A stretch of 49,058 nucleotides of DNA. Origin: Chloroflexota bacterium (lineage in GTDB: Bacteria; Chloroflexota; Anaerolineae; UBA4142; SHND01). The notes under the pieces were generated by a model. That model made no database searches. It worked only from the letters and a program-made list of their open reading frames with translations, and was not told the origin of the DNA. The stretch spans positions 1 to 49,058 of the forward strand of contig JAKOPZ010000079.1 of assembly GCA_029778615.1 (NCBI GenBank). Reading direction: 5' to 3'. Below are positions 1-7,707 of the stretch, one piece after another. Numbering within the stretch: position 1 is the stretch's first letter; every line of letters starts with the position of its first letter. The translations under genes were made by a program, and so were the position numbers.

Positions 1-2
1 GC

Positions 3-446
3 TTTTGTCAATTGATGTTGGCGAGTGAATCGGGACGCGCCGCGTGCATTGCGTCGTGGCGCAAACTCGCGCAGCAAAAGACGCCGCAACCCCATTTTGT
101 GGAATGTCACGCGGGCTTGCAATACGCGCGTGCGCGCATCGAAACGGAAGGCGCGCTCACGGCAACGCTCGTCGCCGGACAATTTTACGCGGACGAACCG
201 AACGCGCGCGAGGAAACGAACCGAGTCCACGCGCTCGCGGCAACACACGGCATTGACGAAAATGAATTACGCGACGCCGCGCGCGCGGTGCCGCGTCTCG
301 ACGCACGCAAGCGTTCCGAAATCGGACGCTGGCTGGAACGCGTCGCGCATACGTTTGAACAAATCGGCGGCGAACGCGCGAATCTGCTCGCGCGTCTCAA
401 ACAGATTGCGGCAATGAGTACGTTCGGCGCGCCGATGACAAATTAA
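3..446 (+). CDS. PocR-domain sensory protein, C-terminal end (5' truncated by window)
   Basis: The reading frame is open to the left edge, so only the last 147 codons are seen. The residues fit the second half of a PocR ligand-binding domain: FCQLM near the edge, a Cys in the AACIASW segment, then a VAGQFY-like core strand and a closing helix pair ending near ARLKQIA. PocR domains sense small organic ligands and usually sit in front of histidine kinase, GGDEF or HTH modules; here the domain is the C-terminal part of the protein. It lies just upstream of the hydrogenase/sulfur gene set and could belong to its control, but a terminator-like hairpin at 515-554 separates them. The family assignment is fairly good; any ligand or partner is unknown. 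Confidence 0.6.
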   Translation, partial: FCQLMLASESGRAACIASWRKLAQQKTPQPHFVECHAGLQYARARIETEGALTATLVAGQFYADEPNAREETNRVHALAATHGIDENELRDAARAVPRLDARKRSEIGRWLERVAHTFEQIGGERANLLARLKQIAAMSTFGAPMTN

Positions 447-514
447 AGACGCGCCGAAATTTTTCGCGTGCGCGATGCTGCGCGCGCAATATATTTTCAA
501 TCCGCAGGTGATGA

Positions 515-554
515 ATGCCTGTCTCGCTGGATGCGGGACAGGCATAATTTTTTT
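515..554 (+). terminator. Terminator-like hairpin or attenuator ahead of tusA
   Basis: Positions 515-527 pair with 533-545 (13 pairs, one of them G-T) around a 5-nt loop, and a run of seven T follows at 548-554. This looks like a rho-independent terminator for the PocR gene. The run of T ends only ten bases before the tusA ribosome binding site, leaving no room for a promoter between them. Transcripts of tusA must therefore pass through the hairpin, so attenuation is possible. Confidence 0.6.
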
Positions 555-574
555 CGACGATACGGAGGAATGGA

Positions 575-811
575 ATGGACATCAAAGCAGACCAAGTTCT
601 CGATTGCAGTGGACTCTCGTGTCCGATGCCAATCATCAAAACCAAAAAAGCGATTGACGCGCTCCAAATCGGTCAAGTGTTGGAAATGATTGCTACCGAC
701 CCGGGTTCAAAAAGCGATATGGACGCGTGGACGAAAAAGACCGGACACCAACTCCTCGATTCGCAAGAGGCAGGTGGAAAATTCATGTTCTTTATCCAGA
801 AAGCGAAATAG
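575..811 (+). CDS. tusA: TusA/SirA-family sulfur carrier protein
   Basis: This 78-residue protein is a TusA-type sulfur carrier. Such proteins hold a persulfide on a conserved Cys and pass it to DsrE-type partners. The signature CPMP is at residues 16-19, with C16 as the expected sulfur-carrying residue and a second Cys at C11. The length matches the family. The start at 575 has a GGAGGA ribosome binding site at 564-569. It is followed after six bases by a DsrE2 gene, then DsrE and a lipoate-binding protein. In known sulfur-oxidising bacteria this combination feeds sulfur to an Hdr-like complex. Here it precedes a hydrogenase with an HdrD-like subunit, so the role is probably sulfur relay rather than tRNA thiolation, which is inference. 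Confidence 0.9.
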   Translation: MDIKADQVLDCSGLSCPMPIIKTKKAIDALQIGQVLEMIATDPGSKSDMDAWTKKTGHQLLDSQEAGGKFMFFIQKAK

Positions 812-820
812 AGGTGTGTG

Positions 821-1312
821 ATGGAAAACGGTAAAGCCACACGCATGGCAATCATCGCCGCGCACGGTACGCTCGATATGGCGTACCCGCCGTTGATTCT
901 TGCGACGGCGGCGGCGGCGATGGATATGGAAGTTACAATTTTTTTCACATTCTACGGATTAGAGATTTTGAAAAAGGGCAAGAACGAACATTTGCAAGTC
1001 GCCCCGCTCGGCAATCCCGCAATGCCCGCTGTCGTCGGCGATATGCACGTTCCAAACATCGTCGGCGTGTTACCCGGCATGACCGCGATGGCGACGAGCA
1101 TGATGCACGAATGGATGAAACGCGCGAACGTTGCATCCATTCCCGAATTGCTCGATGCCGCGCGCGAGCTCGGCGTGAAACTCGTCGCGTGCCAAATGAC
1201 GATGGATGTGCTCGGTGTGAAAAAAGAAGAACTCATCGAAGGACTCGAAATCGGCGGCGCGGCAACGTTCATTGATTTTGCGAGCGAGAACGCGATTACA
1301 TTGGCATTTTAG
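821..1312 (+). CDS. dsrE2: DsrE2-like (DsrE/F peroxiredoxin-like) sulfurtransferase
   Basis: This 163-residue protein fits the DsrE2 branch of the DsrE/DsrF/DrsH-like family. It has an N-terminal AIIAAHGTLDMAYPPLILA-type strand-helix, a hydrophobic TIFFTFYG strand and a single cysteine, C124, in the ACQMTMD motif typical of the group. That Cys would carry a persulfide exchanged with TusA. Some DsrE2 proteins are membrane-bound, but this copy has no clear membrane helix. ATG at 821 is preferred over GTG at 818 because GAGG at 811-814 is better spaced. The gene is six bases after the tusA ribosome binding region, so co-translation is likely. The spacer after it is built of heptanucleotide repeats. 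Confidence 0.85.
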   Translation: MENGKATRMAIIAAHGTLDMAYPPLILATAAAAMDMEVTIFFTFYGLEILKKGKNEHLQVAPLGNPAMPAVVGDMHVPNIVGVLPGMTAMATSMMHEWMKRANVASIPELLDAARELGVKLVACQMTMDVLGVKKEELIEGLEIGGAATFIDFASENAITLAF

Positions 1313-1393
1313 GAGAACACAGAATGCAGATAACAGAACACAGATAGTAAAGGTCTGGCGTCGGTGTTCTGACCTCTGTGATCTGAGGCAAAT
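1313..1393. repeat. Heptanucleotide repeat spacer with inverted arms (dsrE2-dsrE)
   Basis: Left arm 1317-1344 is four heptamers of the type ACACAGA. A 21-nt core follows, then right-arm heptamers such as GTTCTGA and GATCTGA at 1366-1393 that run exactly up to the next ATG. The arms are roughly complementary (CAGA against TCTG), so the spacer can fold back on itself. The last arm also contributes the GAGG ribosome binding site at 1385-1388. Confidence 0.8.
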
Positions 1394-1762
1394 ATGGCTG
1401 ACGATAAAGTAATGATTGTGATGACGAGCGGACCCGATACGCCGCATCGCTGCGCGACGCCGTTTTTCTTTGCCACGCTCGCGGCGTCAATGGATTATGA
1501 CGTGACCATGTTTTTTACGATTGACGGCACCGTGCTTTTGAAAAAAGGTGTGGCGGATACGGTATTTCCAAAACCCGGCGCGAAACCTGTCGGCGAATTT
1601 TTGCGCGGCGCGCTGGAAGCGGGCGTGAAATTTCTCGCCTGCACCGCGTCCACCGAACTCAACGACATTGACCTCAACGATTTGATTCCCGAAGTGAAAA
1701 TGGTCGGCGGCGCGACGATGTGGCAAATTGCCGAAGAGTGCAAGACGGTGATGACGTTTTGA
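1394..1762 (+). CDS. dsrE: DsrE-family sulfur-transfer protein
   Basis: This 122-residue single-domain DsrE/DsrF-like protein has the fold's MIVMTSGPD first strand, a DVTMFFTIDG second strand and a conserved Cys, C83, in the FLACTAST segment. C20 and C116 are additional cysteines. By family it should bind sulfur as a persulfide and exchange it with TusA. It is clearly related to the upstream dsrE2 product in arrangement but shorter, so the locus carries two different DsrE-type carriers. The start at 1394 has GAGG at 1385-1388. It lies between dsrE2 and the lipoate-binding protein gene. It could also be called a generic DsrE-like protein, since the exact subgroup cannot be settled by eye. Confidence 0.85.
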   Translation: MADDKVMIVMTSGPDTPHRCATPFFFATLAASMDYDVTMFFTIDGTVLLKKGVADTVFPKPGAKPVGEFLRGALEAGVKFLACTASTELNDIDLNDLIPEVKMVGGATMWQIAEECKTVMTF

Positions 1763-1852
1763 AAGCAGACGACAGAACACAGACAGCAGAACACAGAAAA
1801 GAATCGTGCGGTCTGTACTCTGTCATCTGTACTCTGGTATCTGGAGACAACC
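1763..1852. repeat. Heptanucleotide repeat spacer with inverted arms (dsrE-lbpA)
   Basis: Five heptamers of the type ACACAGA occupy 1763-1797 directly after the dsrE stop. A 13-nt core is followed by six heptamers of the ATCTGTA type at 1811-1852, which end at the next ATG. The arms are complementary in outline, and GGAG within the last copies can act as the ribosome binding site. Confidence 0.85.
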
Positions 1853-2299
1853 ATGGCTACGATTCGCGGGTGTAATTTACCCGAAGATTTATTTTACAAC
1901 ATTGAAAAACATGTGTGGGCGAAAACGTTGGACGGCGGAGTTTTGCGCGTGGGCATGACGTCGGTCGCGGGCAAACTCGCGGGCGGCAAATTGAACGCGG
2001 TGACGGTCAAAGCAAAAAATATCGGACAAGAAATCAAACAAGCAAAAAGTCTTGCGACTGTCGAGAGCAGTAAATTTGTCGGACCCGTGCCGATTCCCGT
2101 GAGCGGGATTGTTTTGCGCGCGAACGAAAAACTCGCGGCGGACCCGAACATCGCCATCAGCGACCCGTACGGCGAAGGATGGATTGCGGAAATTCAACCG
2201 ACCGCGTGGGACGCTGAACAAGGCGCGCTCGTCAGCGGTGCGGACGGCGTCGCCAAATACCAAGCGAAACTCGAAGCGGAAAACATATCATGTGATTGA
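1853..2299 (+). CDS. lbpA: GcvH-like lipoate-binding protein (LbpA type)
   Basis: The 148-residue product has the lipoyl-domain fold of glycine cleavage H protein. The lipoyl-lysine is expected at K74 in the ESSK motif, followed by PIPVSG and the PYGEGW segment. No glycine cleavage genes (gcvT, gcvP) are nearby. Instead it stands with TusA, two DsrE proteins, an HdrD-like subunit and a lipoate ligase. That context matches LbpA, the lipoate-binding protein of the sHdr sulfur-oxidation pathway, where the lipoyl arm carries the sulfur intermediate. An unusual Cys (C147) sits at the extreme C-terminus, encoded next to the repeat that supplies the stop codon. A role as a sulfur or disulfide-carrying arm is inferred from context. 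Confidence 0.85.
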   Translation: MATIRGCNLPEDLFYNIEKHVWAKTLDGGVLRVGMTSVAGKLAGGKLNAVTVKAKNIGQEIKQAKSLATVESSKFVGPVPIPVSGIVLRANEKLAADPNIAISDPYGEGWIAEIQPTAWDAEQGALVSGADGVAKYQAKLEAENISCD

Positions 2300-2382
2300 T
2301 GATTTTTGATTTGTGATTTCTGATTTCCCATCACGGCGAATCAAATCATAAATCTTGAATCATCAATCAAAAATTCCTCACC
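2293..2382. repeat. Heptanucleotide repeat spacer with inverted arms (lbpA-hynS)
   Basis: Five heptamers of the type TGATTTC (2293-2327) include the lbpA stop codon. An 11-nt core follows, then five heptamers such as TCATCAA at 2339-2373. The arms are complementary in type (TGATT against AATCA). No ribosome binding site is visible before the hynS start. Confidence 0.85.
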
Positions 2383-3489
2383 ATGTCCGAACCATCCATT
2401 TGGGAACACATGCAGCAACAAGGCGTCACGCGGCGGCAATTTATGCAAATCTGCGGCGTGATGGTGGGTGCAATGGGTTTGCGCGTTGCGCCGCCCGTGC
2501 GCGAAAGCGGCTTGCCCGCGCAAATGGCGCGCGGATACAGTCCCATCGCCACCGTCGCGCACGCGTTGCAAACGAAACCGCGCGTGCCCGTCATCTGGCT
2601 CGAATTTCAAGATTGCGCGGGCTGCTCGGAAGCGTTGACGCGTTCGCACAATCCCTCGCTCATTGACCTCGTGCTGCAATACATTTCGATTGATTATCAC
2701 GAAACGTTGATGGCAGCCGCAGGTTTTCAAGCCGAACAATCGAAACAAGACGCGATGAAAAAATACGCGGGACAGTACGTTCTCGTCGTCGAAGGTTCGA
2801 TTCCGTCCGCGCAAGATGGCGTGTACTGCACCATCGGCGGACGCAGCGCGGTGGATATTTTGAAAGAAGCGGCAGCGGGCGCGGCGGCAATTATTTCGAC
2901 GGGCAACTGCGCGGCGTTCGGCGGCATTCCGAAAGCGAAACCGAATCCGACGGACGCAAAAGGCGTTTGGGAAATCATCACCGATAAACCTGTTGTGAAC
3001 ATTTCGGGTTGTCCCGCGATTCCCGAAGCGACGACGGGAACGATTTTCAATTTCATCGTTTTCGGCGCGCTGCCCGAACTCGATTATTTGAATCGTCCCA
3101 AAACGTTTTACGCACAGACGATTCACGACCGCTGCTTGCGCCGCCCGTTTTACGAAGCGGGAAAATTCGCGGAATCGTTTGACGACGAAGGCGCGCGCAA
3201 AGGATATTGTCTGTACAAACTGGGCTGCAAAGGTCCGACGACATACAACGCGTGTGCGACGATGAAATGGAACAGCGGCTTGTCGTTCCCGATTCAAGCG
3301 GGGCATCCATGTCTCGGCTGCTCGGAACCAAATTTCTGGGACGGCGGCGGATTTTATCAAGGACAATCCGCGCCGCTTGACCGCCCGACCATTCTCGCGG
3401 CGGGCGCGGCGGCAGCGGTTGGCGTCGTCGCGGGCGCGGGGATTGCAATGGCGAATCGCGGACAAAAGAAAGGGACTGCGGGCGAATAG
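2383..3489 (+). CDS. hynS: [NiFe] hydrogenase small subunit, Tat-exported, C-terminally anchored
   Basis: This 368-residue electron-transfer subunit carries three Fe-S clusters. A Tat signal with twin Arg (R17, R18, TRRQF) leads it out of the cytoplasm. Proximal cluster ligands are C78, C81, C176 and C210. Distal ligands are H248, C251, C276 and C282. The medial 3Fe-4S ligands are C291, C310 and C313. A C-terminal hydrophobic helix at about 336-357 anchors it to the membrane. Downstream are a cytochrome b, an HdrD-like protein and the large subunit, the S-isp1-isp2-L order known from Isp-type (HynSL) hydrogenases. The stop codon lies inside the first copy of a 101-bp tandem repeat. Confidence 0.95.
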   Translation: MSEPSIWEHMQQQGVTRRQFMQICGVMVGAMGLRVAPPVRESGLPAQMARGYSPIATVAHALQTKPRVPVIWLEFQDCAGCSEALTRSHNPSLIDLVLQYISIDYHETLMAAAGFQAEQSKQDAMKKYAGQYVLVVEGSIPSAQDGVYCTIGGRSAVDILKEAAAGAAAIISTGNCAAFGGIPKAKPNPTDAKGVWEIITDKPVVNISGCPAIPEATTGTIFNFIVFGALPELDYLNRPKTFYAQTIHDRCLRRPFYEAGKFAESFDDEGARKGYCLYKLGCKGPTTYNACATMKWNSGLSFPIQAGHPCLGCSEPNFWDGGGFYQGQSAPLDRPTILAAGAAAAVGVVAGAGIAMANRGQKKGTAGE

Positions 3490-3877
3490 AATTCGCGGCA
3501 ACGCATGGCAAAACCGACCTTCGTCGGTTCAGTCAACGTAGGTTGACTTGACAATGGGTTGCTGCGGTTTGAACAACGGGCGAATAGAATTCGCAGCAAC
3601 GCATGGCAAATTCGACCTGTGTCGAATTCCAAGTCAACGTAGGTTGACTTGGCAATGGGTTGCTGCGGTTTGAACAACGGGCGAATAGAATTCGCAGCAA
3701 CGCATGGCAAATTCGACCTGTGTCGAATTCCAAGTCAACGTAGGTTGACTTGACAATGGGTTGCTGCGGTTTGAACAACGGGCGAATAGAATTCGCAGCA
3801 ACGCATGGCAAATTCGACCTGTGTCGAATTCCAAGTCAACGTAGGTTGACTTGGCAATGGGTTGCTGCGGTTTGAAC
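3480..3877 (+). repeat. Four tandem ~101-bp repeats with cloverleaf-like potential
   Basis: Units start at 3480, 3578, 3679 and 3780 (lengths 98, 101, 101 and ~98). Each holds GCGAAT-AGA-ATTCGC, a long-range pair GCAGCAAC...GTTGCTGC (unit 1 has a G-T pair here), an inner hairpin, and AGTCAAC-GTAG-GTTGACT. In unit 1 the inner hairpin is AACCGAC/GTCGGTT. In units 2-4 it is ATTCGAC/GTCGAAT, so two pairs changed on both sides. The array fills the gap between hynS and isp1. There are no spacers, so it is not CRISPR. Small reading frames across it are by-products. Confidence 0.9.
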
Positions 3878-3895
3878 CGCCACGCGAGGAAAACT

Positions 3896-4573
3896 ATGAA
3901 CTGGAGTGACATTCTCGAATTTGCGCGCGGTCCATTTTTTTACGCCGCGCTCCTCTTTTTCATCGCGGGCATGTTGTTTCGATTCACGCGCATTGTGTTG
4001 TTGGGATGGGGCAAGGACCGCGTGAAAAGTAAAGGCAGTAAACTCGGCGGCGTTGCCAAAACGTACGCCAAAGCGATTCTCGTCTGGCCCTTTATTCCGT
4101 GGGTGAAAAACACGTTCAACCGCAATCCCATCATTTACATCGCGGGCGGACTTTTTCATCTCGGCTTGTTCGTCGTGATTTTTCTCGGCGCGGCGCACAT
4201 GCTCGTATGGAAATCGCTCATCGGGTTCGGCTGGCCCACATTGCCGTTGCCGATTGTGGACTGGCTCGCGGCGGTGGCGATTATTGCGATGCTGATTCTG
4301 TTTGTAAATCGGCTCATCAATCCCGTACTGAAACTCATCAGCGGACCTGCCGAATGGTTGAACTTGCTCGTCGTGTTCTTGCCGATGGTGACGGGTTACA
4401 TGATGACGCATCATCTCTTTTTTCAATATGAGATGCTGTACAGCTTGCACATGCTCGCGGTGGACGCGTTGTTGATTTGGATTCCGTTGAGCCGCATTTC
4501 GCATTTCATGTTTTATTTTTTCTCGCGCACGATTCACGGCGCGCAATTTGGCAAACGCGCGGTGTCACCGTAA
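3896..4573 (+). CDS. isp1: Isp1: cytochrome b-like membrane subunit of the hydrogenase
   Basis: This 225-residue membrane protein resembles the gamma subunit of nitrate reductase and DsrM. About five membrane helices lie near 12-36, 79-101, 121-140, 156-173 and 182-209. Histidines H88, H101, H172/H173, H185 and H203 within or at the ends of helices are candidate heme b ligands. In Isp-type hydrogenases this subunit passes electrons from the periplasmic small subunit across the membrane to Isp2. ATG 3896 is chosen because GAGGA at 3886-3890 is well placed and the hydrophobic start follows. An upstream in-frame extension would run into the tandem repeats and is unlikely. The next gene starts 12 bases later. 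Confidence 0.9.
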   Translation: MNWSDILEFARGPFFYAALLFFIAGMLFRFTRIVLLGWGKDRVKSKGSKLGGVAKTYAKAILVWPFIPWVKNTFNRNPIIYIAGGLFHLGLFVVIFLGAAHMLVWKSLIGFGWPTLPLPIVDWLAAVAIIAMLILFVNRLINPVLKLISGPAEWLNLLVVFLPMVTGYMMTHHLFFQYEMLYSLHMLAVDALLIWIPLSRISHFMFYFFSRTIHGAQFGKRAVSP

Positions 4574-4585
4574 CGGGGGCAACAC

Positions 4586-5848
4586 ATGACCACGACACAG
4601 ACAGCAATCAATACTTTTGTTCACGAAACGGGCGCGTGGGTTGCTTCCCAGCTCGAAGCGTGTACGCGCTGCGGCATGTGCGCGGAAGCGTGCCACTTTT
4701 ATCAAGCGACGGGCAATCCCGAATACGCGCCCGTGTGGAAAATTGAACTCGTGCGCCGCGCGTACGAACAGCGTTTCACCCTCGGCGGAAAAATGCGCGT
4801 CGCAATGGGTTTGGACAAACCGATTCGCGATGAGGAATTGGGCGCGTGGAGCAAAATTGTGTACGAAGCGTGCACCATGTGCAACAAATGCGCGCTCGTG
4901 TGTCCGATGGGCATTCAACTCGGACCGATTATTCACAACGTGCGCGCGGGTCTGTCCGACGCGGGACTCGTTCCCGAAGATTTGAAAGCGGCGGTGCAAA
5001 AACAAAAAGAAATCGGCAGTCCGCTCGGCGCGACGGATTCGGTGTACGACCAGCGCATCGAATGGGTCGCCGACGAATGGGAAGTGGATTTGCCGATGGA
5101 TGTGCAAGGCGCGGATACACTCGTCGTCTTTTCGTCTATCGAAGTGATGAAGTTCCCCGAAAACATCGCGGCGATTGCAAAAATTCTAAACAAAGCGGGC
5201 GAAAAGTGGACGCTCAGTCACAAAGCGCGTGAAGTCGTCAACTTTGGTTTTTACGAAGGCAACGAAGAGCTCACCAAACTTTTCATGAAACGCGTATTCG
5301 ACGGCGCGCGCGAGCTCGGCGTGAAACGAATTCTCGTGACGGAATGTGGTCACGCGTACGACGCGCTGCGTTGGACTGCCGCGAACATTATGGATGTGCC
5401 CGATGTGGAAATCACGCACGTCGCGGGCTACATTTGGAATTTGGTCGGCGCGGGTCGCATCAAACTCAAACAAGGCGCGTTGGACGACAAGGGCGTGATT
5501 ACCTTTCACGACGCGTGCAAGATTCAACGACGGGGCGGGCACATTGACGAACCGCGCGAACTTTTGAAAATTCTCGCGCCGAACGCGTTCAAGGAAATGA
5601 CGCCGAACAAAGAGCAAGCGATTTGTTGCGGCGGCGGCGGCGGCGTGATTGCGATTAAAGAGGCAGACCCGCAGAGATATAAAGTGTTTGAAATGAAAAT
5701 GGAACAAGCGAACCGCATCGGCGCAAAAACCGTCGCGATGTTTTGCTCCAACTGCCGCCTCCAATTCACCGACGGCGTGCAAAAATACAATCCGCCGTTC
5801 AAGGTCGCGGGCATGTCGCAGTTGGTGGCGGACGCGTTGGTAGAGTGA
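4586..5848 (+). CDS. isp2: Isp2: HdrD/DsrK-like Fe-S protein of the hydrogenase
   Basis: This 420-residue cytoplasmic protein is related to heterodisulfide reductase HdrD and DsrK. Two ferredoxin-type 4Fe-4S motifs are clear: C26, C29, C32, C36 and C96, C99, C102, C106. The C-terminal half has the cysteine-rich catalytic pattern: HDACKIQRR, then an ICCGGGGG motif, then CSNC. This type of site holds the noncubane-type cluster that cleaves disulfides in HdrB/HdrD. The first Cys-rich half is degenerate, with only a TECGHAYDA remnant. Electrons from Isp1 should arrive here and be delivered to a disulfide or persulfide. The upstream TusA, DsrE and lipoyl protein are candidate partners. The start has GGGGG at 4575-4579. 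Confidence 0.92.
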   Translation: MTTTQTAINTFVHETGAWVASQLEACTRCGMCAEACHFYQATGNPEYAPVWKIELVRRAYEQRFTLGGKMRVAMGLDKPIRDEELGAWSKIVYEACTMCNKCALVCPMGIQLGPIIHNVRAGLSDAGLVPEDLKAAVQKQKEIGSPLGATDSVYDQRIEWVADEWEVDLPMDVQGADTLVVFSSIEVMKFPENIAAIAKILNKAGEKWTLSHKAREVVNFGFYEGNEELTKLFMKRVFDGARELGVKRILVTECGHAYDALRWTAANIMDVPDVEITHVAGYIWNLVGAGRIKLKQGALDDKGVITFHDACKIQRRGGHIDEPRELLKILAPNAFKEMTPNKEQAICCGGGGGVIAIKEADPQRYKVFEMKMEQANRIGAKTVAMFCSNCRLQFTDGVQKYNPPFKVAGMSQLVADALVE

Positions 5849-5915
5849 ATCGTCTCCAGTCTCTAATCTCTAGTTATTCGAGATTGGCGACTGGAGACTA
5901 GAGATTGAACATCCT
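5849..5915. repeat. Heptanucleotide repeat spacer with inverted arms (isp2-hynL)
   Basis: Three heptamers (GTCTCCA type) at 5852-5872 face heptamers such as GAGACTA at 5880-5907 across a 7-nt core. The arms are largely complementary and could form a hairpin just ahead of the hydrogenase large-subunit start. Confidence 0.85.
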
Positions 5916-7655
5916 ATGGCACAACGAATCGTTATAGACCCCATCACGCGCATTGAAGGACATTTGCGGATTGAAGCGGCGCTGGACGCGAGCAATAACG
6001 TGAGCGAAGCGTTTTCGTCAGGCACGATGGTGCGCGGACTGGAAATTATTCTAAGAGGACGCGACCCGCGCGAGGCGTGGGCGTTCGCGCAGCGCGCGTG
6101 CGGTGTGTGTACGACGGTGCATTCGTTCGCAAGCATTCGTTCCGTCGAAGACGCGCTCGGTATTCGTATTCCGCGCGCGGCAAATCTCATTCGCAATTTG
6201 ATGATTGCGCAGCAGTACGTTCACGACCACGTGATGCACTTTTATCATTTGCACGCGCTCGATTGGGTGGACGTGGTGAACGCGCTCCAAGCCGACCCCA
6301 TCAAAACATCCGACTTGCAGCAGTCACTTTCGACGTGGGGAAATTCAGCGCCCGCGTATTTCGCGGATGTGCGGAATAAAGTGCAAGCGATTGTGGACAG
6401 CGGACAGCTTTCCATTTTTGCGAACGCGTATTGGGGACATCCCGCGTACAAACTTCCGCCCGAAGTGAATTTGCTCGCGGTCGCGCATTATCTCGAAGCG
6501 TTGGATTGGCAATCGCACGCGACAAAAATTCACACCATCTTTGGCGGAAAAAATCCGCATCCAAATTTCGTCGTCGGCGGCGTGCCGATGCCGATTGATT
6601 TGAACAGCGACACCGCGCTCAACGCCAACACACTCGCCATCATTGACGATTCGATTACCAAGATGATAGAGTTTGTGGACCAAGTGTATATTCCCGACCT
6701 CATCGCGATTGCGGGATTTTATAAAGACTATGCGGCGATTGGCGGCGGACTGGGAAACTTTTTAACGTGGGGCGAATTTCCAGGGGACGACGTGAACGAC
6801 ACCTCCAAATATCTCGTGCCGCGCGGCGTCATCGTGAATAAAGATTTGAAAAATATCGTCGAGCCCGACCCGCGCGATATGGACAAGATGAAAGAATTTA
6901 TCGCGCACTCGTGGTACAACTATGCGGGCGGCGACGGCGTTGGTTTGCATCCGTGGGCGGGCGAAACCGCGTTCAACTATACGGGACCAAAACCGCCGTA
7001 CGAACTTTTGCAAGTGGAGCAAAAGTATTCGTGGCTCAAAGCGCCGCGCTGGAACGAGACCGCGATGGAAGTGGGACCGCTCGCGCGCGTGGTGATGATG
7101 TATGCGAAAGGACACGCGCAAACGCAAACGTTGGTCAACGCGATTTTGGAAAAATTGAACGCGCCGATTGATGCAGTGTTCTCGACGCTCGGACGCACCG
7201 CCGCGCGCGGTGTAGAGACCAAAGTGATTGCGGACGCGATGCGCGTGTACTATAACGACCTCGTCGCCGAAATCAAAGCGGGCAATACGAAAACATTCGA
7301 AGGCAGTAAATGGGAACCGACCACGTGGCAATCGAACGCGCGCGGATTCGGATTTATGGAAGCGCCCCGCGGCGCGCTCGGACATTGGGTCGTCATCCAA
7401 AACGGCAAAATTGAAAATTATCAACTCGTCGTACCGACAACGTGGAACGCATCGCCGCGCGACCACAAAGGGCAAATCGGCGCGTACGAAGCCGCGCTCG
7501 TTGGCACACCGCTTGCGAAACCCGAATGGCCCCTCGAAATTTTACGCACCGTGCATTCGTTCGACCCGTGCATGGCGTGCGCGATTCACATGGTGGACGC
7601 GCAGGGAAATGATTTGGGTGAAGTCGCGAGCGGTTTGAATGTGTGTGTGATGTGA
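5916..7655 (+). CDS. hynL: [NiFe] hydrogenase large (catalytic) subunit
   Basis: The 579-residue catalytic subunit binds the NiFe(CN)2CO centre. The N-terminal L1 motif RACGVC is at residues 60-65 with H69 following. The C-terminal L2 motif DPCMACAIH is at 550-558. The four nickel-binding cysteines C62, C65, C552 and C555 are therefore all present. A 21-residue tail after H558 should be removed by the protease encoded at 8778. Size and motifs fit membrane-bound uptake (group 1) hydrogenases, and the isp1/isp2 genes between the subunits point to the Isp subgroup (group 1e in common classifications). It would be carried out through the Tat pathway with the small subunit. A direction of H2 oxidation is likely but not provable from sequence. 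Confidence 0.95.
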   Translation: MAQRIVIDPITRIEGHLRIEAALDASNNVSEAFSSGTMVRGLEIILRGRDPREAWAFAQRACGVCTTVHSFASIRSVEDALGIRIPRAANLIRNLMIAQQYVHDHVMHFYHLHALDWVDVVNALQADPIKTSDLQQSLSTWGNSAPAYFADVRNKVQAIVDSGQLSIFANAYWGHPAYKLPPEVNLLAVAHYLEALDWQSHATKIHTIFGGKNPHPNFVVGGVPMPIDLNSDTALNANTLAIIDDSITKMIEFVDQVYIPDLIAIAGFYKDYAAIGGGLGNFLTWGEFPGDDVNDTSKYLVPRGVIVNKDLKNIVEPDPRDMDKMKEFIAHSWYNYAGGDGVGLHPWAGETAFNYTGPKPPYELLQVEQKYSWLKAPRWNETAMEVGPLARVVMMYAKGHAQTQTLVNAILEKLNAPIDAVFSTLGRTAARGVETKVIADAMRVYYNDLVAEIKAGNTKTFEGSKWEPTTWQSNARGFGFMEAPRGALGHWVVIQNGKIENYQLVVPTTWNASPRDHKGQIGAYEAALVGTPLAKPEWPLEILRTVHSFDPCMACAIHMVDAQGNDLGEVASGLNVCVM

Positions 7656-7667
7656 CCCTCACCCCTG

Positions 7668-7690
7668 CCCCTCTCCCATTGGGAGAGGGG
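7668..7690. repeat. Small palindromic element CCCCTCTCCC/GGGAGAGGGG
   Basis: A perfect 10-bp inverted repeat with a 3-nt loop lies between the large subunit and the lipoate ligase genes. A near-identical hairpin occurs inside hypF at 10944-10966. It has no T run, so it is better seen as an interspersed element or mRNA hairpin than as a terminator. Confidence 0.8.
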
Positions 7691-7707
7691 TCGAAGGGAT
7701 TTTAAAC

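Noticed and set aside
1853-2299. Glycine cleavage H protein
   Set aside because: No gcvT or gcvP is nearby. Sulfur-transfer genes, an HdrD-like gene and a lipoate ligase surround it, so LbpA is the better reading.
2341-3501. Long minus-strand open frame of about 386 codons opposite hynS
   Set aside because: It is antisense to a gene with all hydrogenase motifs. It is Arg/His-rich, as expected for the shadow of GC-rich codons.
3480-3877. CRISPR array
   Set aside because: The repeated units are adjacent and about 101 bp long with no unique spacers, and no cas genes are near.
3357-3912. Minus-strand reading frames across the tandem repeats
   Set aside because: They are open only because the repeat has no stop in those frames, they share repeated residues, and they have no ribosome binding sites or family features.
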